A stretch of DNA of 64,000 bases. Origin: JBBQZU01 sp038207425. GTDB lineage: Bacteria; Bacteroidota; Bacteroidia; Flavobacteriales_D; Cryomorphaceae. How positions within the stretch are numbered: position 1 is the stretch's first letter; every line of letters starts with the position of its first letter. This document shows, one piece after another, positions 44,119-53,509 of the stretch. The notes beneath the pieces are model-generated. The model saw nothing but the letters and a program-made list of their open reading frames with translations. It ran no database searches and was not told the DNA's origin. The DNA lies in contig JBBQZU010000013.1 in NCBI GenBank assembly GCA_038207425.1, positions 1-64,000 on the forward strand. The letters are read 5' to 3'. The translations under genes and the position numbers were made by a program.

Positions 44119-47100
44119 TCAATTTAGAATTACGAGCTTTTCAAATTTCGACACTTTCTCACCGGCGGGGTTGCGCACAGTTACCTTGTAAACGTATACC
44201 CCGGTTGCCAGCCTGTCTCCAAAATCATCCCTACCATTCCACGCTATTGGCTCATTACGAAAACCATCTGTATTTGATACAGTAACAATTGATTTTACCA
44301 ACTTTCCACTTATGGTGAAAACTTCGATTTGTACATTCAGAAACTCGCAGCTTTGATTGTGTTCAAAATAAAAATCGGTTCGTGTGGTAAAAGGATTCGG
44401 GTAGTTCAATACCCGGTCTATCACAAATTCTTCGCTGTTCGCTACAACAAACTCCATTGTCTCTTCACTAGAATTGTTGTGTACATTCCAGACCTTTAAC
44501 TTCAGGCTATGGTTGCCCGGCTCAAGTTTATCAAGCTTATAAATGATCTTTCCGCTTTTATACGTATTCAAATCTGATTCATAATACTCGTTGAGTAAAA
44601 TCACTTTTCGCGTGTCTCCGTCGATGGTTGCTGTGATATCATGTCCAATACCGCTTCCTACTGTGTTAATACCACTTTCGTCAAATATTTTTGAAAGCAG
44701 TGTAGGTGTTTCGCTCGTGAAGCCTCCATTCACGAAGTTCTCATCATTCATAAAAACGCTGACTTGCGGTCCCTGACCATTGTCCACTGCATTTGGATCC
44801 CTGTCGCCAATATTTAGATTATTGAGATAACCCGTAGCATCTTCATTTTCGTTGTAGGCATAAAGGCTGATTCTTGCTGTTGTGTCTACCGCAAAAGATA
44901 TATCGCGTGGTAAAACGAATTCGAAGGTGAATTGCCCGCTTATAACTTCAGCGTTGCCCCTGTAAATTACGTCTTCCTGCGTTTTAAATACCATCGGGTT
45001 GCCGCCATCATTGGCAAGTGTAGTCTTGGTCTTCTCACGGTCAAATACCGTTGCAACGAGCCTTCCATTAAAATCGCCGAAGGGGCTGCCATTGTCTCTG
45101 AGTATTGAACCTTTCACGCGCACCACAGCAAGAGCTTTTAGTGTATCAACGGGCTGATCTAACGTATCAGTAATTGCAGTTATAATGGCCCTGTGCTTAG
45201 GTATGGCTAGGGGCAGTGCAGGATCTCCAATAAGTGAAAAATTACGGTGATTAGAGCTGCCTGCAGTAAGCGACGCATTTTTACAATCGCGGCTTACATC
45301 GCCCACTCTTGTCACTATCTCGCTGGCAGGTCGGTTAAATAGCGCGTCATAGAATCGCTGGTTCAGTGTAAAGTTAGGACCTGAATACACCAGTCTTGTG
45401 GTTGTAAGAAGGGCGATACCGCCTCCATTTCCATTTAGCAATACGTGCTCACCCGCCGATGTGCGAAGGGGATCGTCAAAACGTGTAAACTCACAGGTAG
45501 CCGTCATAAACAGCGGCATTGCAAAGGTGTTATCCCAGCCTAGAATAGTAGGAATATCCAGTATTCGCTCTTGCGTCCAACCTAATTCGCCTCCGTGACC
45601 GATATAGTTAATTATAAAGGCTCCGCTCTTAACTCTTCTATTTATGGCTTCATTCACAGTAGGGTATCTTGAACCTCCCGGTGTGGCAACTTGTGGAAAT
45701 GCATCAATAAAGATGCGCTCCAGATTATAATTGCGCGTATAGCTATTTATTTGATTTGAAATAGAACTAGACTTGACCATATGATCATTGCCATCTTCGT
45801 CATCTGCCACGAGCGAAATAACATTTCTCCATGCTCCTATATTGGATGATGCTGTATTGCAAACCGTACAATTGGGACTGAAGTCCTGCTCAGTGACGGC
45901 CATGTAGCGCTTTATTTTATTCACAACCGAGGTGGCTTCCTGATTGTTTTTCACTACAATTCTGCCTATGCCAATATCCATTACATCAATAATAGACTCG
46001 CCTTCGTTATCGTCAAGAAAACCAAAATAGTCGTCACTGACATACGAAGCCGCAGGGAGTAAAGTCACCGACGACTGATATGTAGGAATGAAATTGGTAT
46101 TACCGGGTGTGGTGTTTCTGTTGTCATAGGACCCGTCACCGAATAGCAGAAGATATCTGGGCATCGCATCAGTATTACCGTTAGCTCGGTCATACAGCAT
46201 TTTCATCAGCGATTTGATAGTAGTAATATCGCGCATACCTGATGAAAATTCATTGTAAACTTCATTGAGCTTTACTACTGCAACATTCAAAGGATCGAGG
46301 GCATAATTTCTGTGAAGGTTGGCTAGATCTTCTGCTCTGCTCATAAACTGACCAGGAGCGAGAATAATCATATCTATCACTCCATCCTGTCCAAGGCTAT
46401 GCAAGTTTTGATTTGAAACTTGGCCAAATTGCGCAGGGGCAGGAAAAGCGTTTCCTGAAAAGGCTACAAACTCTCTAAGTGTAGGGGTATTGAGTATAAA
46501 GCTTGCCTGATCACCATTTTGTGTAAGCTGAACACGACGTACTTCAGAGGGAGCTGTTACCTCCCATACTTCACTTACTGCGGCTGCATTGCTGATGGTA
46601 AATCGTGAAACCCTTCCGGGAGCAACCGATTTCGCATCGCGAAAAATCATTTGGGTGCCTGACATCTGCAGTCGGCGTCTGAAATTGACATTCAGCCAGT
46701 TGATCCAACCAACAGCCGAAGCTGCATTCTTTGTATAATCAAGGCTGATTGTTAAAGCCGCAGGAGGATTCGCAAGCGCTACATTTAGGTTGGCATTGTT
46801 GGCATAGATTGAAGTGACACCGGTAGAAACATTTAAAACGAATATAGAATCACGCGCTCCATTTACCCTTAACCCAACTTTACATGAACCTGATACTGTT
46901 GTTCTGGAAATTACATTGGCTCTAACAACAGCCACTGAACCCGGCTCAGGATTTGGAAATGTATATTGGCTGCCGCCAAAAGTGTAAAGGGTTTGTACAT
47001 CGAACTTTTCTCCGTACCACTCGCGCCCGCTTTTGATGAGGTTTTCACGTTCGGATTCATGAAATGTATAATCATTGAACGCCGTTACATCAAAATTCGG

Positions 47101-48000
47101 ATTGTCAGATGCATTTGGCAAACTCGTGATTCTTTTAGCAATATCGCCGGTATTGATACCTATAAAGTAGTACGACGTATCGCAGAAGTTGTGTCTGGAA
47201 TGGTTGAACAACTGAGTTGTTTCATCGTAAGTCCATTTATTGGGTCCTTTTGCATAAAAAAGGATATAATCATTCTGATCGAAAACCCCGTCGCTCTCTC
47301 CTTCTACAAAAATGTTATTTGACAACAAATCATCGGGTCTTGGAATGCTATTATTAAAAGGAAGCTGTCCATAACCGTTTCCATAAATATTTAGTGATTG
47401 AGGATTAAGACTTTGAACATTCACCCCTAAAGCAGTGAGGTAATTTCTATCAATGCGGTATAGGCCATCGGCTACTACACCTATCTTGTACCAATCGCCA
47501 CTAGCCATAATACTGTTTGCGGCATACGTTTGTGATTTGGCTCTGGCCGGACTTGGCTGCGTCTGTACTTTAATTTTGAATCGGGTAACTTCTTCAATTT
47601 GGCCAAGAGAGCCACTAATGGGCATGTACTCAAAAATTACAACCTGCTGGCCACGTTCGGTCTTAGCATCCCACCTAAATGCAGCCAAAGCTTCAGGCCT
47701 TATACTGTTGAGAACCTTGCTATGATTAGGATATACAATAGATGATTGTATAACTTCAATTGTAACATTTGACACTGCCTGACCTTTGCCAAGTACAATT
47801 TTATTTAAGTATACAGGATAAAAACTGGAAGCTTCATGATGAAAAGCTCCGGCAAAAGATGGTCTGGTGTAAACTTGTTCATCAAAATTAAAAGTACGCA
47901 TATCACGCTCCCAATCCACTTGGAATTCAAATTCTACCTGAGCGCTAACATCCAAGGATAAAGCTGTACATAAAGCAATTAAGGCCGTTATTCTTTTCAT
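44119..48000 (-). CDS. porU: type IX secretion system sortase PorU
   Basis: Cell-surface C25-family cysteine peptidase that removes the C-terminal sorting domain of cargo and attaches it to lipopolysaccharide. It is 1293 residues from the ATG at 48000, with a signal peptide ending SLDVSAQ; the frame opens earlier, but those codons precede the signal. The catalytic His is in YIGHGGELGW (His802) and the Cys in TATCEFTRFDD (Cys836), a spacing that fits gingipain-type enzymes. The C-terminus is a sorting-type domain (NYPNPFTTRTDFYF ... GVYVYKVTVRNPAG). It begins the porU-porV-ispF-cdd unit and is divergent from the porP/SprF-gldJ genes. Confidence 0.95.
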   Translation of the reverse strand: MKRITALIALCTALSLDVSAQVEFEFQVDWERDMRTFNFDEQVYTRPSFAGAFHHEASSFYPVYLNKIVLGKGQAVSNVTIEVIQSSIVYPNHSKVLNSIRPEALAAFRWDAKTERGQQVVIFEYMPISGSLGQIEEVTRFKIKVQTQPSPARAKSQTYAANSIMASGDWYKIGVVADGLYRIDRNYLTALGVNVQSLNPQSLNIYGNGYGQLPFNNSIPRPDDLLSNNIFVEGESDGVFDQNDYILFYAKGPNKWTYDETTQLFNHSRHNFCDTSYYFIGINTGDIAKRITSLPNASDNPNFDVTAFNDYTFHESERENLIKSGREWYGEKFDVQTLYTFGGSQYTFPNPEPGSVAVVRANVISRTTVSGSCKVGLRVNGARDSIFVLNVSTGVTSIYANNANLNVALANPPAALTISLDYTKNAASAVGWINWLNVNFRRRLQMSGTQMIFRDAKSVAPGRVSRFTISNAAAVSEVWEVTAPSEVRRVQLTQNGDQASFILNTPTLREFVAFSGNAFPAPAQFGQVSNQNLHSLGQDGVIDMIILAPGQFMSRAEDLANLHRNYALDPLNVAVVKLNEVYNEFSSGMRDITTIKSLMKMLYDRANGNTDAMPRYLLLFGDGSYDNRNTTPGNTNFIPTYQSSVTLLPAASYVSDDYFGFLDDNEGESIIDVMDIGIGRIVVKNNQEATSVVNKIKRYMAVTEQDFSPNCTVCNTASSNIGAWRNVISLVADDEDGNDHMVKSSSISNQINSYTRNYNLERIFIDAFPQVATPGGSRYPTVNEAINRRVKSGAFIINYIGHGGELGWTQERILDIPTILGWDNTFAMPLFMTATCEFTRFDDPLRTSAGEHVLLNGNGGGIALLTTTRLVYSGPNFTLNQRFYDALFNRPASEIVTRVGDVSRDCKNASLTAGSSNHRNFSLIGDPALPLAIPKHRAIITAITDTLDQPVDTLKALAVVRVKGSILRDNGSPFGDFNGRLVATVFDREKTKTTLANDGGNPMVFKTQEDVIYRGNAEVISGQFTFEFVLPRDISFAVDTTARISLYAYNENEDATGYLNNLNIGDRDPNAVDNGQGPQVSVFMNDENFVNGGFTSETPTLLSKIFDESGINTVGSGIGHDITATIDGDTRKVILLNEYYESDLNTYKSGKIIYKLDKLEPGNHSLKLKVWNVHNNSSEETMEFVVANSEEFVIDRVLNYPNPFTTRTDFYFEHNQSCEFLNVQIEVFTISGKLVKSIVTVSNTDGFRNEPIAWNGRDDFGDRLATGVYVYKVTVRNPAGEKVSKFEKLVILN

Positions 48001-48043
48001 CTCAATCATCAAATCAGGACAGAAGCACCCCAAGATTGGGCAA

Positions 48044-48051
48044 CAAAATTA
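48044..48051 (-). promoter_or_regulatory. -7 element upstream of porU
   Basis: TAATTTTG on the minus strand, 44 bases before the porU ATG, matches TAnnTTTG. A TTG at 48067-48069 lies 15 bases further upstream, shorter than usual. Confidence 0.45.
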
Positions 48052-48216
48052 CTCACTGAATTGAAACAAGCAGAAAGAAATTAAGTACCTTTAGTCCGTA
48101 AACATTGGAGAAACGAATGAGGAGTATTATTATTGCGCTCAAATTGGTGTCAATCCTTGTTTAAAAAAATTCGTATCATTGGTGCCACAAAATTATAAGC
48201 AACCCCAGAGGCGTAT

Positions 48217-49194
48217 ATGTTGAGGAAACTCTTACTTACAGCAGTTGTACCGGCTACGTTCTGCTTCTTTGCTGCGACTAATGAAGCGTATGCTCAAGAC
48301 CCCGCCTTCACGCAGTTTTACGCTAATCCACTTTATTTGAACCCTGCATTTGCGGGTACCAATAAATGTCCGCGCGTTGTACTCAATTACAGGAACCAGT
48401 GGCCCGCCCTGTCCGGTAATTTTGCGACTTACAGCGCGTCATACGATCAGTATGTGGATGTTGTAAATGGCGGTCTTGGCTTTTATATCCTCCATGACAA
48501 TGCCGGTAGAGGTACCTTGACTTCACTTTCGATAAATGGAATTTATTCCTATCAGGTAGCATTATCGAGTACTGTATCGATGGTAGCCGGTTTTCAGGCA
48601 TCCTATTTTCAGCGTTCTCTTGATTGGGGAAGCCTCACCTTTGGAGACCAAATAGATCCGCGACGCGGTTTTATCTACAGCACGCAGGACACTCCCCGTG
48701 GTGGCAACGTTGACAATGTTGACTTCTCATCAGGATTTGTGATATACAGCGAAACCTTTTATGGAGGAGTTGCCGTACACCATTTGTTTGAACCTAACGA
48801 ATCGCTCATAGTGCAAGAGTCGCCATTGGAAAGAAAATATACGTTGCATGCCGGCGCTAAAATCTACCTTAACAAAGATTTTAAAGGCGAGAGTGAGACT
48901 TCGGTCTCCCCAAACATCCTTTATCAGAGGCAGTTTGACTTTGAGCAGATCAACGTTGGGTTGTATGCACAAAAAGGACCGATGATCTTGGGAGCATGGT
49001 ACCGTCTTCAGGATTCATTTATTTTGCTGGTGGGCGTTGAAGCTGAACAATTCAAAATTGGTTACAGCTACGACCTTACCACCAATAGACTGACTACCCA
49101 AACCGCGGGTTCACATGAATTGTCAGCTACCTTCACGTTCAATTGCAAGCCTGTAAAGAAAAAGTTCAGGGCAATAAGTTGTCCGGCATTCTAG
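48217..49194 (+). CDS. type IX secretion system PorP/SprF family outer-membrane protein
   Basis: The 325 residues have a signal peptide (ending ANEAYAQ) followed by the family-defining start DPAFTQFYANPLYLNPAFAGT and barrel strands throughout. PorP/SprF proteins help build the translocon, or support export of particular adhesins. Bacteroidota genomes usually hold many paralogues, so this need not be the PorP of the core PorKLMNP complex. It lies 33 bases before gldJ and is divergent from porU, which suggests a role tied to gliding or to the secretion channel; that is inference from position. Confidence 0.92.
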   Translation: MLRKLLLTAVVPATFCFFAATNEAYAQDPAFTQFYANPLYLNPAFAGTNKCPRVVLNYRNQWPALSGNFATYSASYDQYVDVVNGGLGFYILHDNAGRGTLTSLSINGIYSYQVALSSTVSMVAGFQASYFQRSLDWGSLTFGDQIDPRRGFIYSTQDTPRGGNVDNVDFSSGFVIYSETFYGGVAVHHLFEPNESLIVQESPLERKYTLHAGAKIYLNKDFKGESETSVSPNILYQRQFDFEQINVGLYAQKGPMILGAWYRLQDSFILLVGVEAEQFKIGYSYDLTTNRLTTQTAGSHELSATFTFNCKPVKKKFRAISCPAF

Positions 49195-49227
49195 TTTAAT
49201 AGCGAAACCTGCACCGAAAAATTACAT

Positions 49228-50964
49228 ATGAAACTTAACATTCAAAATTCTGTTTTTGTGTTACTTGCAGCAATCTTCGGATTGTCGGTAACTTCATGCA
49301 GATACGAATCTTCAAATTCTACGGGTTGGAATTACAATGACCCACGAAACGGAGGTTATGAAAAAGTACCCTATTACGAGCAGGAAACAGGCCCCGGCCT
49401 TGTGCTTATCGAAGGAGGTACTTTTACAATGGGAGCCACAGAAGAAATGGTAACAAAGGACTGGACCAATATGCAACGCAGGGTTACAGTATCGTCCTTC
49501 TATATGGATGAAACGGAAGTTACTAACCACCATTGGCTGGAATACCTCTACTGGATTAAAAGGGTGTACTCTACTGACTACCCCGAAATTCACGACAAGG
49601 CATTGCCTGACTCGTTGGTATGGAGATCGAAACTTGCCTACAACGAACCTTATGTAGATTATTACTTGCGCCACCCTGCATTTAATGATTATCCGGTGGT
49701 AGGAGTAAACTGGCTGCAGGCCAACGACTATTGCGCATGGAGAAGCGATCGCGTAAACGAAGCCATTCTCATCAGGGAAGGACTTTTTGAGCATTTTCCG
49801 CAGCAAAGAAATGAAGACCATTTCAGCACTGATGCCTATTATGCCGGCCAGTATGAAAGCGGCAAGAGGGTAGATGGTCTTCCTGACCTTGACCCTGAGA
49901 AAGATTTCAGAAATGTTCGCATGGAAGATGGTATACTGTTGCCAAGATACAGACTGCCAACTGAAGCTGAATGGGAGTTCGCGGCATATGGTCTTATCGG
50001 CAATACTTTTCAGGAACTTGTTACACAGCGAAAAGTGTACCCCTGGAATGGACACTACGTAAGGGATGGCAATAATAATAGCCGCTATTATGGAGAGTTT
50101 GTTGCCAACTTTGTAAGAGGCCGTGGTGACTATATGGGAGTTGCAGGCAGTCTTAATGACAATGCTGATATTACTGCTGCTGTTTACATGTATCAACCCA
50201 ATGACTATGGTTTGTACAATATGGCGGGCAACGTTAGCGAATGGGTAATGGACGTATACCGTCCACTCAGCCATGAAGATGTGGATGAATTCAGACCATT
50301 CCGTGGTAATGTATACAAAACAAAGGTTCTTAACAGTCAGCGAAGTATAGACGAAAAGCTTACGATCGTAACGTACGATGTAGCCGGTATTCTTGAGTAC
50401 ATCACTGATTTTTCAAAAGTCACAGAAGGTAGGCTTAATCCAGAAGAAGCACAATTGATTGAAAACCTGTCTTCATTTGCTCAACAAGCTTCAGAGAGAT
50501 ACGAAGAAGGCAAAGCTGATGAAGCCTATACGCTTATACGCGATGGTTTTCAGCAAGTGCGTACAAGCAATGTACGTATAGCGCCTGAACTACTAAGTGG
50601 CCTTGGTACCTTTGTGGAGGATACTCCGGGCGGACTTCGTATGCGTGAAGTAAGGCCTGAAGAGAACATTGACCGCGACAATTACCGCCTTGCTGACAAT
50701 ATCAACCACAAAGACGGTGACTTCCTTTCGAGTATAGACTACCTAAGTCCTACCGCTAATGAAAACAGCATGTATGACTATGGATCATCAACCCTGGTAA
50801 GCAATCGCTCGCGGGTATACAAGGGTGCCAGTTGGAGAGACCGTGCTTATTACCTCAGCCCGGGCACACGTCGTTACCTTGACGAGCGCAAGGCCACAGC
50901 TACCATCGGCTTCCGATGCGCTATGGACCGGGTAGGCAGCCCAGTAGGTTTAAAACAAAAGTGA
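49228..50964 (+). CDS. gldJ: gliding motility lipoprotein GldJ
   Basis: Outer-membrane-associated lipoprotein of the gliding/T9SS apparatus, 578 residues. The lipobox is SVTSC (Cys24). A formylglycine-generating-enzyme-like fold follows (VLIEGGTFTMGATEEMV, SSFYMDETEVTNHHWLEY, RLPTEAEWEFAAYG, NMAGNVSEWVMDVYRP, and late RVYKGASWRDRAYYLS), interrupted by an insertion of about 130 residues near 385-515. The exact pattern WNYNDPRNGGYEKVPYYEQETGPG separates it from GldK. It is followed by a strong terminator and then murF. In Flavobacterium johnsoniae gldJ is also next to porU and porV. Confidence 0.95.
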   Translation: MKLNIQNSVFVLLAAIFGLSVTSCRYESSNSTGWNYNDPRNGGYEKVPYYEQETGPGLVLIEGGTFTMGATEEMVTKDWTNMQRRVTVSSFYMDETEVTNHHWLEYLYWIKRVYSTDYPEIHDKALPDSLVWRSKLAYNEPYVDYYLRHPAFNDYPVVGVNWLQANDYCAWRSDRVNEAILIREGLFEHFPQQRNEDHFSTDAYYAGQYESGKRVDGLPDLDPEKDFRNVRMEDGILLPRYRLPTEAEWEFAAYGLIGNTFQELVTQRKVYPWNGHYVRDGNNNSRYYGEFVANFVRGRGDYMGVAGSLNDNADITAAVYMYQPNDYGLYNMAGNVSEWVMDVYRPLSHEDVDEFRPFRGNVYKTKVLNSQRSIDEKLTIVTYDVAGILEYITDFSKVTEGRLNPEEAQLIENLSSFAQQASERYEEGKADEAYTLIRDGFQQVRTSNVRIAPELLSGLGTFVEDTPGGLRMREVRPEENIDRDNYRLADNINHKDGDFLSSIDYLSPTANENSMYDYGSSTLVSNRSRVYKGASWRDRAYYLSPGTRRYLDERKATATIGFRCAMDRVGSPVGLKQK

Positions 50965-50986
50965 TCTGATAAAAAGAAATAAAAAG

Positions 50987-51013
50987 AAAACCGGTCTCAT
51001 GGCCGGTTTTTTT
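50987..51013 (+). terminator. intrinsic terminator after gldJ
   Basis: Arms AAAACCGG (50987-50994) and CCGGTTTT (51003-51010) with an eight-base loop and a T run. It separates the gldJ transcript from murF, whose ATG is 12 bases after the T run. Confidence 0.8.
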
Positions 51014-51024
51014 ATTTTTCGCCC

Positions 51025-52308
51025 ATGGAAATAGCAACGCTCTACGAAGTTTACAAACAATATCCTCTTGTAACCACCGATACGAGAAAAGACCTTACCG
51101 GCAGTATTTTCTTTTGCTTGAAAGGGCCGAATTTTGATGCCAATGGATTTGCAAAAGAAGCATTAAAAAAAGGCGCTGCATGGGTTGTTGCCGATGATTT
51201 CTCACTCCTGGGAGAAGAAAAAATTACTGTGGTGCGCGATTCCCTTATTGCTCTTCAATCACTGGCCACGTTTCACAGAAGGAAGTTCAAATTTCCTGTG
51301 ATAGGCATCACAGGTAGCAATGGTAAAACAACAAACAAAGAACTTATACATTCAGCGCTTTCAACAAAGTACCTCACCTTCGCCACCAAAGGCAATCTCA
51401 ACAATCATATAGGAGTACCGCTCACCCTCCTTAAAATACCTCTGAATGCTGAAATGGCCGTAATAGAAATGGGAGCCAATCATCAGGGAGAAATCAGAGA
51501 TCTGAGTGCAATATGCCAACCTGACTTTGGAATTATCACGAATATCGGGCTTGCGCACCTTGAAGGTTTTGGAGGGCCTGAAGGAGTAAAAAAAGGAAAA
51601 AAAGAACTCTACGACCACATTTCAATACGCGGCGGAAAAGTTATTGTGAATGCCGACGACCCTGTTCTCATGGAGATTTCAGAAGGTCTTGATAGAATAA
51701 CCTTTGGAAATAGTACCAAGGCTTTAATAAAAGGCAACATACTAAATAGTAAACCCTTCATTTCATTTACCTATACAGAAGGAGATTTTACATCGCCGCA
51801 GATATATACGCAACTTGTGGGAGACTATAACCTGCCCAATTTGCTGACTGCCGTTTGCGCAGGCAGAATTTTTGGCGTAGAACACCAAAGCATAAAGTCA
51901 GCACTTGAGTCGTACGCCCCTTCTAATCAGCGATCACAGCTCGTAAAGACAATACACAATACCATAATTCTCGATGCATATAATGCAAACCCGAGCAGTA
52001 TGCAAGTGGCTTTAAATAACTTCGCTTCAATGGATGGATATAAAATTGCGATGGTAGGCCATATGCTCGAATTAGGTGATTCATCACAAACCCAGCACCA
52101 ATTGCTAATCGACCAAATAAAAACCCTGAATTTAGAAGCATACCTTGTAGGTATCAATTTTAAGAGTTGCGATGTGAAAGGACTCAAATGGTTTGCAAAT
52201 TCAGATGAACTAAGTGCATTCATATCCGAAAATCCTGTAAAAAACAAAACCATCCTGCTAAAAGGGAGCAGGATGGCCGCAATGGAAAAACTCGAAAAAG
52301 TGCTTTAG
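51025..52308 (+). CDS. murF: UDP-N-acetylmuramoyl-tripeptide--D-alanyl-D-alanine ligase
   Basis: Adds D-Ala-D-Ala to the peptidoglycan precursor in the cytoplasm. The 427 residues contain the Mur-ligase ATP-binding GITGSNGKTTNKEL, the EMGANHQGEIRDLS segment and the late DAYNANPSSM typical of MurF. The gene directly follows the gldJ terminator, so it needs its own promoter, of which I see only a poor match. Its stop overlaps the end of the convergent acyl-CoA dehydrogenase gene by four bases. Confidence 0.95.
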   Translation: MEIATLYEVYKQYPLVTTDTRKDLTGSIFFCLKGPNFDANGFAKEALKKGAAWVVADDFSLLGEEKITVVRDSLIALQSLATFHRRKFKFPVIGITGSNGKTTNKELIHSALSTKYLTFATKGNLNNHIGVPLTLLKIPLNAEMAVIEMGANHQGEIRDLSAICQPDFGIITNIGLAHLEGFGGPEGVKKGKKELYDHISIRGGKVIVNADDPVLMEISEGLDRITFGNSTKALIKGNILNSKPFISFTYTEGDFTSPQIYTQLVGDYNLPNLLTAVCAGRIFGVEHQSIKSALESYAPSNQRSQLVKTIHNTIILDAYNANPSSMQVALNNFASMDGYKIAMVGHMLELGDSSQTQHQLLIDQIKTLNLEAYLVGINFKSCDVKGLKWFANSDELSAFISENPVKNKTILLKGSRMAAMEKLEKVL

Positions 52309-53450
52309 TCAGCCAGTACAGCTCGGCTTATTACTATTTTCTGAATCTCACTGGTACCTTCGTAGATTTGAGTAATCTTCGCGTCGCGCATCAATCGCTC
52401 TACATGGTACTCCTTAACATAGCCATAACCACCATGCACCTGAACTGCTTCTATAGTAGTATCCATGGCCACCTTGCTTGCAAACAGCTTAGCCATCGAC
52501 GAGGCAAGGTCAAAATTCTCACCTGCATCTTTAATTTGAGCGGCCTTCAGGCAAAGTAACCTGGCTGCCTCAATATTTGTAGCCATATCGGCAAGCTTAA
52601 ACGCAATTGCCTGATGCTCATGCAGAGGTTTACCAAATGATTTTCGCTCTTTACTATAAGCCAATGAGAGTTCGTATGCCCCGCTTGCTATACCCAGCGC
52701 CTGTGAAGCGATACCAATTCTACCTCCACTTAGTGTTTTCATGGCAAATTTAAATCCGAAGCCATCATCACCTATTCTGTTTGACTTTGGCACTTTCACA
52801 TCCTGAAACATGAGGGTATGAGTATCGCTTCCGCGGATTCCCAATTTATCTTCTTTTGCACCCACTATAAAACCCGGCATATCGCGCTCCACAATGAGAC
52901 AATTTATACCGCGATGGCCTTTTGATGCGTCAGTTTGTGCAATAACCAGATATACAGAAGCGCTTTTGCCGTTGGTAATCCAGTTCTTCGTGCCATTCAA
53001 AAGGTAATGATCACCCATATCGATGGCAGTTGTTTTTTGCGAAGTTGCATCTGAGCCTGCTTCCGGCTCACTGAGGCAAAATGCACCAATCTTTTCTCCT
53101 TTGGCCAATGGCACGAGAAACTTCAGTTTTTGCTCTTCTGAGCCGTACTTATCTATCCCCCAGCATACAAGGCTATTATTTACCGAAACGCATACAGAAG
53201 CTGATGCATCGATCTTGCTTAGTTCTTCCATTGCGAGCACATAAGAAACGGTATCCATACCGGCCCCACCGTACTTTGGGTCAATCATCATCCCCATAAA
53301 ACCAAGCTCCCCGAGTTGCCTCATTTCATCCTTTGGGAATTTTTGCTCTCGGTCGCGTTCAATCACTCCAGGTTTCAAAACATTCTGAGCGAAATCTCTA
53401 GCTGCATCTCGCACAGCAATTTGCTCTTCGGTAAATTCAAAATTCATCAT
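52305..53450 (-). CDS. acyl-CoA dehydrogenase (short-chain type)
   Basis: FAD-dependent alpha,beta-desaturation of acyl-CoA in beta-oxidation or branched-chain amino acid breakdown, 381 residues. Visible are the FAD-contacting CLSEPEAGSDATS and NGTKNWITNG stretches, the catalytic-base region DAKITQIYEGTSEIQ with its glutamate, and QVHGGYGYVKEYHVERL. This set suits butyryl/short-chain or isovaleryl-type enzymes, and the substrate cannot be fixed further. A TAAATTTG element lies 26 bases upstream. Convergent with murF, with overlapping stop codons. Confidence 0.92.
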   Translation of the reverse strand: MMNFEFTEEQIAVRDAARDFAQNVLKPGVIERDREQKFPKDEMRQLGELGFMGMMIDPKYGGAGMDTVSYVLAMEELSKIDASASVCVSVNNSLVCWGIDKYGSEEQKLKFLVPLAKGEKIGAFCLSEPEAGSDATSQKTTAIDMGDHYLLNGTKNWITNGKSASVYLVIAQTDASKGHRGINCLIVERDMPGFIVGAKEDKLGIRGSDTHTLMFQDVKVPKSNRIGDDGFGFKFAMKTLSGGRIGIASQALGIASGAYELSLAYSKERKSFGKPLHEHQAIAFKLADMATNIEAARLLCLKAAQIKDAGENFDLASSMAKLFASKVAMDTTIEAVQVHGGYGYVKEYHVERLMRDAKITQIYEGTSEIQKIVISRAVLAD

Positions 53451-53475
53451 TAGATTCCCTTTTTTCAGTGGTGTG

Positions 53476-53483
53476 CAAATTTA
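53476..53483 (-). promoter_or_regulatory. -7 element upstream of the acyl-CoA dehydrogenase
   Basis: TAAATTTG on the minus strand, 26 bases before the ATG, matches TAnnTTTG. A TAAATTCG on the plus strand at 53498-53505 lies just before anmK, so the divergent promoters are only about 15 bases apart. Confidence 0.5.
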
Positions 53484-53509
53484 ATGATTCAGATTAATAA
53501 ATTCGAGCC

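Noticed and set aside
49312..50274. 320-codon minus-strand frame
   Set aside because: Fully antisense to gldJ, with no independent promoter or family signal.
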